Below, piece by piece: positions 34,026-45,100 of a DNA stretch of 64,000 nucleotides. The stretch's first letter is position 1; every line of letters starts with the position of its first letter. A program made the position numbers and the translations under genes. The DNA is taken from contig NC_134508.1 in assembly GCF_027942865.1 (NCBI RefSeq), forward strand, positions 38,437,466 through 38,501,465. Reading direction: 5' to 3'. Origin of the DNA: Odontesthes bonariensis (taxonomy: Eukaryota > Chordata > Actinopteri > Atheriniformes > Atherinopsidae). A model generated the notes under the pieces. That model had not been told where the DNA came from. It saw only the letters and a program-made list of their open reading frames with translations, and made no database searches.

Positions 34026-34735
34026 TTCAATTCAAATTCAATTCAATTCAAAAATACTTTATTTATCCCGGAGGGAAATTAAATGTTGATGTAGCTCAAT
34101 TAAATCAAAGAGTTATTATAGATGCTGATGGCTGTGGGCAGGAAAGATTTCCTGTAGCGGTCCGTTTTGCATCCAAACTGAAGAAGCCTTTGACTGAAGA
34201 GACTCTGTTTTCTGATAACAGTCTCATGGAGAGGATGTTCAGGGTTGTCCATAATTCTCTTGATTTTGTGCAAAATCCTTCTTTGCATTATTGTCTCCAG
34301 AGGTTCCACAGTCGTCCCCAGAACAGAACCAGCCTTCCTTATCAGGTTGTTGAGTCTTTTTAGGTCCCTGGTTCTGTTGCTGCTGCCCCAACAGATGACG
34401 CAAGAGGAAATGACGCTCTCAACAACAGACTTGTAGAATATCTGCAACATCTTGCTGCAAACCTTGAAGGACCTTAGCTTCCTCAAGAAGTACAGTCTGC
34501 TCTGTCCTTTCTTGTAGATGGCTTCACTGTTGTGTCTCCAGTCCAGTCTGTTGTCCACATGAACACCAAGGTATGTATATTCCTCAACCACCTCCACTTC
34601 TTCTCCCATGATGGAAACAGGGTTTGATCTGACCCTGTTTCTCCTGAAATCTACAATCATCTCCTTTGTTTTGTTAACATTCAAGATGAGATGATTGTTC
34701 CCACACCATGCCACAAAGCGGTCCACCAGCTCTCT
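34026..34735 (-). mobile_element. Rex1/L2-like LINE 3' fragment with RT C-terminus
   Basis: The minus-strand frame (34726-34100) holds the end of a reverse transcriptase: NHLILNVNKTKEMIVDFRRN, YTYLGVHVDNRLDW and KKGQSRLYFLRKLRSF, then the thumb-like C-terminus ending KSFLPTAISIYNN. After the stop comes AATTTCCCTCCGGGATAAAT and a repeated TTGAATTGAA tail (34024-34055), typical of these elements. Everything upstream of the RT palm is gone. The clade is a best guess between Rex1/Babar and L2. Confidence 0.75.
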
Positions 34736-34889
34736 GTACTCAGCTTCTTGTCCATCTCTGATATATTAGTTGGTGGTTAAAGTTAGTTTCTTGCTGTTTT
34801 TTGCTGGTTAAACTTCAGTTTAAGATCTTTGTAACAAGCCCCTGATCGTCTCTGTGGGCAAATGTTAATAACCCCGTGAGTAAAGTGTG

Positions 34890-35328
34890 AAATGTCTCAA
34901 TCAGCTTCGACTTTTCCCCAGCACACTTCTGCACGTTACTGTTTGCCGGAGGACAGCGTGCCAAAGAACACATTTTTGCGGGCCTTCACTTCAGAAAGTA
35001 GCACCGACATCTCGCTTTCCGTGAAGTTCTTCTTTTTTCCCGTCTTATTCAGTCTTTTTTCTTTATTTTCTGACAGTACACAGAGGGGAATCGCAGGTGC
35101 AGGGCTCATTTAAATAGGATTTGCGTATTTAAGTAGGGGTGTGGACAGGGAGGAGTCGGGTGCACCGACATGTGCGCTCAATTCCACGTTGATTGGGATG
35201 TACAAACGAAATGTGCTTGGATTAATGCGTGCGCACAGATTCGTACATCCGACATTGGGCATTTGGGTTTGAGCGTACGCCAAGTTTCAGTAGGAAATCC
35301 ACGCAAGTCTTTGTACATGATGCCCCTG
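34890..35328 (-). mobile_element. PIF/Harbinger end with Myb/SANT-like remnant
   Basis: Read on the minus strand, the segment starts near 35328 with a GCATCATGTACAAAGACTTG end that I associate with fish Harbinger-type elements. It then encodes KKKNFTESEMSVLLSEVKAR and KNVFFGTLSSGKQ, the N-terminus of the Myb/SANT-like protein that Harbinger transposons carry beside their transposase. A stop follows at once, and no DDE transposase or second end is found, so this is a 5' fragment. It abuts arm C exactly where the hAT remnant abuts arm A. Confidence 0.6.
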
Positions 35329-36358
35329 GTCTTTGGATAAAAGCTTCTGCCAAAAGCATGAAGATAAAAATGTAGCTCTGCTTTTGTCAATCTGCTCTTT
35401 TGGCATATTTTCTTTATCCAAAATATCCATGAAGAAAGGGGCTGACGATGTGCATGTATGAGACCTAAAAGCTACAGCTTTTACCACTAATCAAAATGTG
35501 TGAGAAACAAACCACGTACCCAGAGACTGACATGGTGGCACTAAAAGAAGCCCTTATGAACCAATATTTAGAGATAGATGATTTAAAAAAAAAAAAGGGA
35601 AATCTTTGGGAGGAATTTCTGTAAAGCTGCACGCTTTGCACCATAAGACACCGTGTGTGTGTGTGATATGTGTTAGAAATACAGGAAGCTGCTCTAACAT
35701 GGAGGATCTCTATTGGCTTGGAGTTAGAGCTCTGAGGTACTGTTACAAGAACAGTTTGCCTTCATGTAGGAACCTGCAAAAGAGAAAGAAGAGAAAAGAA
35801 TATCAGATTAAATCTTTTTTTTTTATGTTTAACAGTAAACAATTTTTTATTTATTTTTTTTAACAGAAGACTCAAAAGCTCAAATCTACACATAAAACAT
35901 TAGTTAATGTTTTAGCTCCCAGCATTACTAACTTTAACCAAATTTCCATCAACATCTCAGCTGTTCTTACAAGGGAAGAGAGACAATTTTGTACTCAGCA
36001 AGAGGAGGGGCCAGGAAATAAAACAAGAAACTACCTGAAAATAAAGGATTTTCCTCACAATCTAGATGACGTCACAGAGGGGAAAAAATCTGAGGCCCAA
36101 AATATGACCAGCGTATGCTAACATGTCCTGGATGATGTGATGATAAGCAGACAGCAACAAATACAGATGTGAAGGCATTCAGGATGTGCAGAGGATGCGC
36201 TCACATCCGACTGCTTAGGCCACATTCAGAGGCTGTTTGGGACTCTTTTGGTCACATTTTCATTAAAGTCAGACCAAAAACTCCATCTGAGCCACAGAGA
36301 AGGAAGAAATAGTCCTCTGATGTGACGCTGTGCAACAATGTTTTCTCAACATTTTGTT

Positions 36359-36422
36359 TTGCGGGTTAATAAAAGGAAGATTTAAAAAAAATTTAAATTT
36401 AAAAATAAATTTAAAAAAATAA
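36359..36422. repeat. AT-rich indel shared by C and D only
   Basis: GCGGGTTAATAAAAGGAAG followed by A/T-rich sequence interrupts the region between ACATTTTG and ATCTGTAAATC. Arm D has the complement at about 49446-49513. Arms A (about 3610) and B (about 23755) lack it. Confidence 0.8.
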
Positions 36423-36857
36423 AATCTGTAAATCTGTGCATCTGAGGCAGAGAAAAGCCTGGTTATTAAAAGCCCTTTCACATACCCACCGCTGTTTCTG
36501 TTTGATAATTCACACATATAAGACAGAGGCCCCACATCAGTGTGTGCTGTCACACATCAAGCTGGCATCGAGTAATCATCTGAGTCTCAACAGTGTGATT
36601 GGACATGGGCCCTATATGACAGCAATGAGCAATGACAGCATCGGTCCCGGCTTGAAAGCCACGTGTAAATAAGTTTAAATATTTTTGCCCATTTACGTCG
36701 TACAACCCTCGGGTGCAGTATAACAAGGTGAACTGATGCAGTGCTGTTTTGGGATCTGCACATTTTTCTGTTCCTCAGCGCTGGTGTTTTAATGTGACAT
36801 ACAGCTAAATTAAAAATGGACCAGCCAGTAATGTGCTGTGCAGTATAGGGACGATAC

Positions 36858-36999
36858 TGACAAGGACCAATGAATGGGAGGACTCAGATGCAGAGGGTAG
36901 CGTAATTCAGACAAGTTTTATTTAATAAATAAACAAAGGGGCTATGAAAATTACTCTCGAACAAAAAAGGAAGACAAAACTGACTATGAAAAGTTATAA

Positions 37000-37049
<50 letters not shown>

Positions 37050-37478
37050 CTCCAGATGGAGGAAGAAAGGGATCTGTAAGAAAAGCTAAACTGAAAATCT
37101 CTCCTTAAAACTGGAGGCTGTTTTCTATGGCTGAGGCACTATGAACAAAAAACACTCCTTAAAAGACTGGAGGCTATAACAATGAACTTCAGGTATCGTG
37201 GTAGATTTCTTTGACTATGAGCTATGGAAAAGGCCTGGCATGAACGAAAGATCGAAACACACTGGCTACAAGACAAAGGGAGACGCAGACTATAAGACAC
37301 ATGAGGGTAATGGGAAACAGGTGGACACAATCAGGAATCAGGGAAGACACTCCTACATGTGACACATGAGGAAGGGCAAGTGACCTGAAACGAGAGGAGA
37401 CTTATTCTTCAAAATAAAACAGGAAATCGCAAGACAAAAAACAACCCCAAAATAAAACCACCTCACCGCGGTGTGACA
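36858..37478 (-). mobile_element. Solo LTR inserted in arm C
   Basis: The same insertion as at 4062-4662, with the same GATAC target duplication (36853-36857, 37479-37483). It is longer because of a poly-A stretch of more than 40 bases (about 37001-37046). Confidence 0.85.
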
Positions 37479-37511
37479 GATACAAAACCAACAGATGTAT
37501 TAAAGTGAGTA

Positions 37512-37631
37512 ATTATCATCAATTAATGCTTCTTCCACTCCCTGCTGCAATAGTTTTATTTTATGTAAAGCACTTTGAATTGTTTGTACATGAAATGTGC
37601 TATATAAATAAATTTGATTTGATTTTGATTT
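37512..37631 (+). mobile_element. LINE/SINE 3'-end-like insertion in arm C
   Basis: Counterpart of 4697-4820, with the same GTAAAGCACTTTGAATTG motif and TTTGATTTGATTTTGATT tail. Confidence 0.5.
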
Positions 37632-39684
37632 AACTGTGAGCAGATGTCATGTTTCTTTTTAAAGAGACAGCTCCAGAATAAAACTGCAGAGTCTCAACGC
37701 CTCAGTTTGGGAGTCTTCAGTCAGCAGAGGTCACTGAGCAATCATTTCACCCTCCTTTTACTCGTCTCACACTGCATCTGCTGAGCTGCTGAAAAGTTGG
37801 TGAAAAAGAAAAGGTGCAATAACTGCATCAGGAAAATCTGAGACATGTTCATGTCTGAATGATGACACAGTTTAGGTCAGTGAGTGTATTCTGTGTTTTA
37901 CAGAAGCATCAGGAGACCTGCTGATGTTCTGTTTGTTGCTCAACAGACACATAACTGCCACATAGGCTGTGTGTTCATCTGCATATCGAGTGAGTATCTG
38001 AGCCATCATTCGGATGGGGGGGCGCATTATAAAGCCACACATGTACACACATGTGATCAGATCAGCCAGGACGGATCACCAAATGTAAACAGGGTCTGAA
38101 ACTCTGCTGTCATCTGTACATGAAGATTAAAACACCCTGATGCAACATGATGTCCCTCAACCTCTGCTCTGCACACAGCTCTGTACCGAGAGGAACACTG
38201 TGATACAGAGAAAGTTTGGAACAACCGTGATAAGACCTTAAGATTACCTGAAAATGAGCTTTCATGTGACTGCAGCACTTACACACATCATGTAAAGACA
38301 AACTGATCTCATAGTTCAAATGTGCATGTTAGAACAATATATTTAGTTCAAATATAAGAGCATTGTGGTTTTTATAAAACCGTTTTAGGTGAAAATCTAA
38401 ATAAGTGTTGCTGTTGGGTATCAGCCATAAAACGGGACACTTTACAGATACAGGAAATGATGTTTCAGTGGCTTGTGTAATACAACAGAGGTTTAAATGT
38501 GAAAGGACAAAAACAACTGTCAAGAATGTGAAAGCATGTCTGCACATTACAATTATCTTGATACATTTATCATCAGAATTTACCTTTCTTCTTGCGTCGT
38601 CTGATGTATAATAAGAAAGCAACCAGAGCTAAGAGAGCAACATTTAGAACTCCAGAAAATCCCAGACCTATCCACACATCAGAACAAGGATGGAACTGAA
38701 ACTGCTTGTCTGAAAAACACGACAGAAACATTAAATGAGTGAAAAGACAATGTAGAACAATCAAGACAAAAATAAAATGTGTTCAAGGCTGAAGATTATA
38801 AAACCAAAGATATGTATGAAAAATATTAAAACACACAAACATCAAATATCACACGTAGAAATGTCACCTGGCACAACGATCTCATCAACAACATGGCCGC
38901 TGTCCTCTTGTTTGGCTACACAGCGGAAGAGGTTGGTCTTTGTCTTTTTCACAGAGATCTGGAGGGAAACGTCATAGAGGCCTCCTCTGCGTGAGACCTG
39001 TGGCTCCTCAGCAGGAAGAATGTTTCCATCGCTGTCCTGCCACTCTACGGCAGGTTCTGAAGTAGCACCTGCGACGTCACACTTTAGCCGCACCCCATCC
39101 TCTGTGGTTTTAAGTATCCCAACAGAAACCTTTGGAGGTGGATCTGTGAAAACTTGACAGATGACATTTAACGGTTTAACCTCCTTTGAGGAATTTTGTG
39201 ATCAGTGAAATAACTATGTGACAGAAACAGTGCTGAAATGTTCAGTGCAGTTTCATTCATCAAACAAACAAAACAAAAAAAATCAATCAACATAACTTTG
39301 ATCATTAGAGACTGATCTGCAGAGCAGAGAGTAAGAACAGTCTGCACCTGACATGTGGTCATGTTAAGAGAAAGTGTTCAAGGAAATAAGGGTTTAAATA
39401 GTTAAAGTTATACAAATGACCAAAATAAATAGCAAGAACTGTGCAGAGCCTCCTGTTTCAATCAGATACATTACTGTAGTAACATTTACCCAACATCTGG
39501 TCAGTGAGGTCACCATTCCTAAATACTGCTGGATATGTACATAAGTAACAAAGCAACATACTTTATTTATGTTGATTACATAAGTTAAATGTTGCTTTGC
39601 TGTCATACTTTGTCATAATGCTCTGATCTGAAAGGTTTAGGCTGAATCTTTGAATGCACCCATTTAAATCATTTTTCTTTGCGT

Positions 39685-39711
39685 GTATATATATATATAT
39701 ATATATATATA
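39685..39711. repeat. (TA)n microsatellite, arm C
   Basis: About 13 TA units at the position of the 82-bp run in arm A. Confidence 0.9.
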
Positions 39712-40669
39712 CATAATAAAAAATAAAAAATATGTTCAGTATCATATTCAGTTATCTTGTGTATAAAAGTATTGGTATAGTATAAAGTATAGTACAGCAG
39801 GACGTGGAAACACTCAATATGTCTTGGCCTCACTAAGAGTAGCTATCCAAGCAGCTAAACAGGGATTCAGAAACTCCACAGAAGCAGATTCTTTCTTGTG
39901 ATTTTTACTGAATCATCATTTTGTGAAACTGAAATACAAACACATACAAAACATGCATCAAAAATAGTACATGAATTACTATTTAGCTAAGTTACATCAT
40001 GTGTTTGCTATGTCATTGAGAAAATACTTCGTTTTTAATTGCATTTTTAACCTATAAACATATGAATTATCAGCATGAAATAAACTAGAAGTATGATCAA
40101 TTATGTAAAACAAAGTACTTACAGACGTTGCTTGAACAAGCATAGAAACATAAAAGGTGGCAAATGAGGAGTGGCAGACAATGCAGCTGTCTCCACTGCA
40201 GGAAAGATCAAAATGATTCCGTCACTAAGCTTCTGACAACTGAGTCGTCAAAATAAAAGTATCTCAAAATCGTTTTTATAATAAGAGTCATAATGACAAA
40301 GTAGGTATATTGGTCTTACCACAAGTGTAAACAATGAAAGTTGCATGAAAGGAAAATATTAAAATGTAAACATGACACAATACCTTCAGTTGTGCATTTG
40401 CTTGTGTGAGTAACTTGTGTGTCTGAGTGGTTGTAGAAGCAACAAACAGATACCTTCAGTTGTCTTGTGTATAAAAGTATTGACACAACCACAGTTAGCC
40501 TCCTTAGCTGCCTTTTCTCTTGGTGTAATCACGACGTTTGTACAAAAATCCGTTCATACATCGAATGTCAATGAAAACATTTGAAGTAGTTTCTCTCCCA
40601 ACATTATTTTAACGCTGCAAATAAGCCAGACAACGTGAGAAAAGCACGCCACGGGCACTTTAAGGACAG

Positions 40670-41520
40670 ATCAGGACAAACCAGTGGAGACTTTTGAATA
40701 ATAATGTCGCTGATCTCTACATTCTGCGTATTCTCTTATTGCTCTTCCCATTGTCCTGTGAAAAACAGATTTTTCCCACAGATGATTCGGTTTGATCAGG
40801 GACAGTGAGTGGAATAGACAGAGTATAGTTAGTGTTTTTAAACAACATTAAGGTGCCCGAGAGTATAGCATCAACTACTGTGGAGAATTCCTGGAGACTA
40901 ACTGGGAAATTATATATTGAGCAGAATTCATTATAACTGAGTAATCGTCCTTCCTTATTAGCCAGCTGAGCCACTAGTAGGATACCATTTTGAACCCAAG
41001 TCTCGAGGAAGAGTGACCTGTTTTTAGATAAAATATCTCTGTTGTTCCAGATAAGGTATTTGTGAGGAGAGAAGTTATGTTTATAAATGAGCGTCCACGC
41101 TAAGAGCACCTGCTTATGGAAAGATGAGAGTTTTACAGGAAGTTTTTCAACATTGTAATTACAGTTTAAAATGAAGTTAAAGCGCAAGAAAACCTGATAA
41201 GGTATAAGGTTCCAGATAGAAGTTGGATTCTTAAGAAAGTGTTTAGCCCAATTAATTTTGAATGTGTTATTTAGGGTAGAGAAATCCAAAAAGTTAAGTC
41301 CACCTGATTCATAATTATTCATAATAACAGTTTTTCTAATATAGTGTGTACGATTTTTCCATACAAAATTAAGAAGCATACGGTCAATATCTTTACTAAT
41401 TTTGTTGTCTAAATGTAAGGGGAGAGCAGCCTATGTCAGTCGGGATAATCCTTCAGCATTAGTAATTATTACTCTACCTTTTAGTCCCTCTGCAGCCACT
41501 GGTTTAGTTTTTTTTTTTGG
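40670..41520 (-). mobile_element. L1-like LINE ORF2 C-terminal fragment, arm C
   Basis: Same fragment as in arm A; the 220-codon frame is at 41379-40717. Residue changes from A are few (for example GPLLSYN to GRLLSYN). Again without RT or endonuclease motifs. Confidence 0.75.
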
Positions 41521-41816
41521 GGGGGGTTCTATATAATTGGTGTGAAATTAGAGGAGCATCTTAAGTTTTGGTCTGGGGGACCTGACAGGGGAGGTCTGCA
41601 GTTTTATTTTGAAATGTGTGCCGTGCATTTCCGGGCCTGACGGTCCTGACAGCCAGAAAACGCCAGGAAAAATAATTTAATATACGTTTTGGTTTGTTTG
41701 TTTATTTGATTTGATTCTGTTTATTTGCTTTAGTTATTTATTTTCTTACTTTAGTTATTATTTATCTACACTTCATTATGAAAAAGTGATATAGTCTGGC
41801 CAGTTCCTTTACACAT

Positions 41817-41886
41817 TCCTGTACAGTAGGTGGCGGTATACACACTAAATGCTGTAACCCGCAAATAAACAGAAGAAGAAGAAGAA
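41817..41886 (+). mobile_element. LINE 3' tail with (GAA)n, arm C, next to the D promoter region
   Basis: AGGTGGCGGTATACACAC and AACCCGCAAATAAACAG are followed by AGAAGAAGAAGAA, as at 9165-9232. Only about 50 bp separate it from the sequence shared with the B and D 5' regions. Confidence 0.6.
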
Positions 41887-42112
41887 AACGCCAGGACTTC
41901 TCCAGTCAGGGGCTACTCGGACTTCTTGGAGAAAACTCGTTTCATGTTTTCCTATCCGTTTCTCTCGTTTGTGATCTGTTTTAATTGCACAACCGTGTCC
42001 AAAATCTATCCATTGCAAACTTATTTTGGAGTATCTAAGATCTCTCAGACCAAAACAACTTGTTATAACAATACGTTTGCTAGTTTTGAAGTTTCATCGA
42101 GACCAGCTAACA

Positions 42113-45100
42113 ATGACGGAGGAGCTGGGTTTTCTGGGTTGCTTTCGTCTTTCTCCTGAACAAGACTGGGACAACTTTTGCACATGAACAAGGTAAAAAC
42201 GTGAATACACAAGCTCAGTCCGTATATGACTTGACTATTAAACACTTAATTTAGTTGTAGCTGTTAGCTTAGTTAGTTGTTAGCTACAAATAAAGTAAGT
42301 AACGCAGACATCCCAAGTCTCCCGGAAGCTCCGGGAGACTCCCTGATATTGATAGTTAATCACGGATGCACGCGAGTCGGATAAAATGTCCCGGATTTTA
42401 GACTATTCGAGAGAGTTTTTTTTTTTTCAATGCGAGTGAGAGCGTGCAGGCAACACAATAACTCGTGCAATGCGCGTTTCGACTGCGCATCCACGAGAGA
42501 GAGGGGTGTGGGGACAGGTGTGAAACCTGTGCGTGTCTGTCCAAAGCGATGCTCTGTTCAACGAGCGTTCAGGGCGACTCCTGGTCAGAGGGCGCGCTGA
42601 TTGGTTTAGTCAGCAAAATAAGCCAATAACGTTCGGTGTGGGAGGGCTTCGATTTACTCTCTGACAGTCACCTAAGTTACCACTCAAAACTGTGCATCCT
42701 GCCAAATGGCAGAGGGTGAATCCTTGAGTTAAAAAACGAAAATATAAGACTCATTTTACAGCAGAATATACTAAAGTATATCCATGTCTAGTGAAGGTGA
42801 AGAATGATGACACCGTGCGAGGTGCACTGTATGCAACAGTGACTTCAGTATTGCCCACGGCGGACTTAATGACTGTAAAACATGTGGAGGTAGGTGAACG
42901 CGCCATCACCTGCATTTTATTTCTGTAGGGTAAATGCTGTTATAAAATAAAGCAAAACGTATCAAAGACTTATTTAAAGTATCAATACACATTTAGTTAC
43001 TAAATTGTGTAGGCCTATATCTAACTAGCCATGCAGCTACAGTATCTAACTATCTATATCCAGCCTGTCTAAGCCTTTAAAAAAATCCCCAATTTAATAT
43101 AGGGCCGGGCGCGGGGGGGGGGGGGGGGGGGGGGTCGATAAGCATCTCCCTGAAATGAGTTTTTGGAACTTGGGATGTCTGGTAACGTAGCTAATGTTGG
43201 CTCATAACAATGCTAGCTCATAACAATTACAGCTAATACATCTGCCATAAGTCCCCACATTTCAATCATGGTTTTGAGATAAGATGGTTACAGTTGCTGC
43301 CGGATTTGCGGTGTCTGTGGCGTCTCTGCTCTCATCACTTTCAATCAGGTAAAAATCATAATCACTTTAAGTTAGCTGGCAAATCTTTAGTTCTACGCAC
43401 AGCTATGGGGATGTAGACTAATGTTTTATGCACTAACTTGTGGGCTTGTGTTTCTTTGGTTAAGCCACTTGTAGATCCACCCTAGCCACAATCTTTTTTT
43501 CATTATTTTTTTCGTGTTTTGTGTAAAGCTGTCTTGTTCAAGATGGTACATCAATCAGTGATTGAAATGAGGAAGTACTGTACATCCAAGTTGTGTTGCC
43601 ATTAAGGCAAAATGTTTAAAGGACTTTTAATTTGACAGGCTGTAGATCGGTTCCGGTAGTTTGAGGCCATTTCCTGTAGATCGGAAAGTAAACAATCTGG
43701 ATGTATGCACGTGAAATCCATCTGCTGCCAGCACTAGAGGCAATGCCGTGAGTACAAATTCATGATTAGGTTAATAAGTTAATGTTAAAATACTATTTAA
43801 AAAGGAAAGACTACACTTAGTTACAACGTTCTATTTACATATATTTACATGTATATTTCATGACAAGATTTTTGCTAAAACAGTTGAACTTTATTCTTTT
43901 GTTACAGTTTCCACTCTGTCATGTAAGATGATGTTGGAAGCCATAGTAAACAGCAAGAAAATGCTCATTACGACTCGACGTCTTTTTGCATCAGAGTTAG
44001 TTGGTTGTATAGCTACAGTTGCTACACTGCAGTGAGGACAACACACAAGTACAAGTTTCATATGTGGGGCATATTTAAATGTAGAATTGGCTGCAGGTCC
44101 ATTAAAAATGGACCACAGGCTACCATATACTACCATGCTAATTTTGTATTAATGATTTGATGGATGCCGATTTATGAACAAATTTTCTTGAAGGACGGAT
44201 GAAAATTTCAAGATTTATTTGCCAGTGTCATGGATTTCACAGATGTGAGAACCTGCCCCCCTCCTGATGGTGTATCTGATGGTGCCACCGGGATGGGTTT
44301 CCCCTGCTATAACAGAGTTCACGCCATCATCACCTTAGGTCAGTGTTTCTTAATTGCGGTCCTCGGGACCCACTGCCCTGCATGTTTTCGATGTTTCCCT
44401 CCTCCAGCACACCTGATTCAAATGAATGGCTCCTGATCAGGACACTGCATAGCTTCAAATGATCAACTAGTCATCAAGCTCTGCAGTGGCCTGATCAGGG
44501 GTGCTGGAGGAGGGAAACATCGAAAACATGCAGGGCAGTAGGTCCCAAGGACCGGTATTGAGAAACACTGCCTGACACTACCCCATCCTGACTGAAAGCG
44601 AGCGAGCGAAACTGACGCGATACGACGACAAAATTTCGCGAGGGTGTCCTGATATGCACGATTTTGTCGGGAGTGATTCTATTGGTTCAGAATCCAAACC
44701 AATCAAAGCATCGATAAGAAGAAATAAACGCCGCTGCAAATTGTCGTCCAGATAGAGACAGTGCAAGCTTTTTTTTTTTTTTTTTTTTTTTTTAAGGGGT
44801 CGGCGTCATCGCTGAATGGAGCGAGATCGCTCGTGGCATGTCAGGACAGGCTGATTGAAAAAGTACGCATTCTAATCCCTTTTTATCAATCGCTCGCTTG
44901 CTCGCTCGCGTTCAGTCAGGATGATGTGTTTGGTTGGTCATCACGTGAAAATGTAAAACCTTTGAGATTGTTTTGAAGCCAGTTCAGTCATGTTGGAATA
45001 ATGTAATGACACAGTGTAAAATCCACAATGTGATATTTGCTCAAGCTGCTTGGTTTCAGTTGTCTTGGATGTAAAAAAAAAATCTTCTCATGGCCCCATC

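Larger units (their letters stand above)
35724..39143 (-). pseudogene. 5'-truncated B7/butyrophilin-like Ig gene, copy C (IgC-TM-tail exons only)
   Basis: The minus-strand exons are IgC 39143-38868 (276 nt), TM 38709-38584 (126 nt, one Leu codon fewer than the others) and tail 35773-35724. Splice borders and phases match copy B. The IgC domain differs from B by V to M (EDGMRLKC) and S to T (AGATSEP). The tail stops early after SEL, as in copy A, and has a further G to C change (KANCSC). The IgV and signal exons are missing; upstream are a (TA)n run and an L1 fragment, as in A. Compared with A, B and D, about 40 bp or more directly upstream of the IgC exon are deleted, though an acceptor AG remains. 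Most likely a non-functional relic. Confidence 0.8.
35325..41937 (-). repeat. Arm C: inverted partial copy of the Ig gene block
   Basis: Duplicate of arm A, with the same solo LTR, LINE tail, L1 fragment and (GAA)n tail at equivalent places, in the same orientation. It runs without interruption into arm D at about 41937. Differences from A include an AT-rich insertion at about 36359-36422, a deletion upstream of the IgC exon, and a much shorter (TA)n. Confidence 0.9.
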
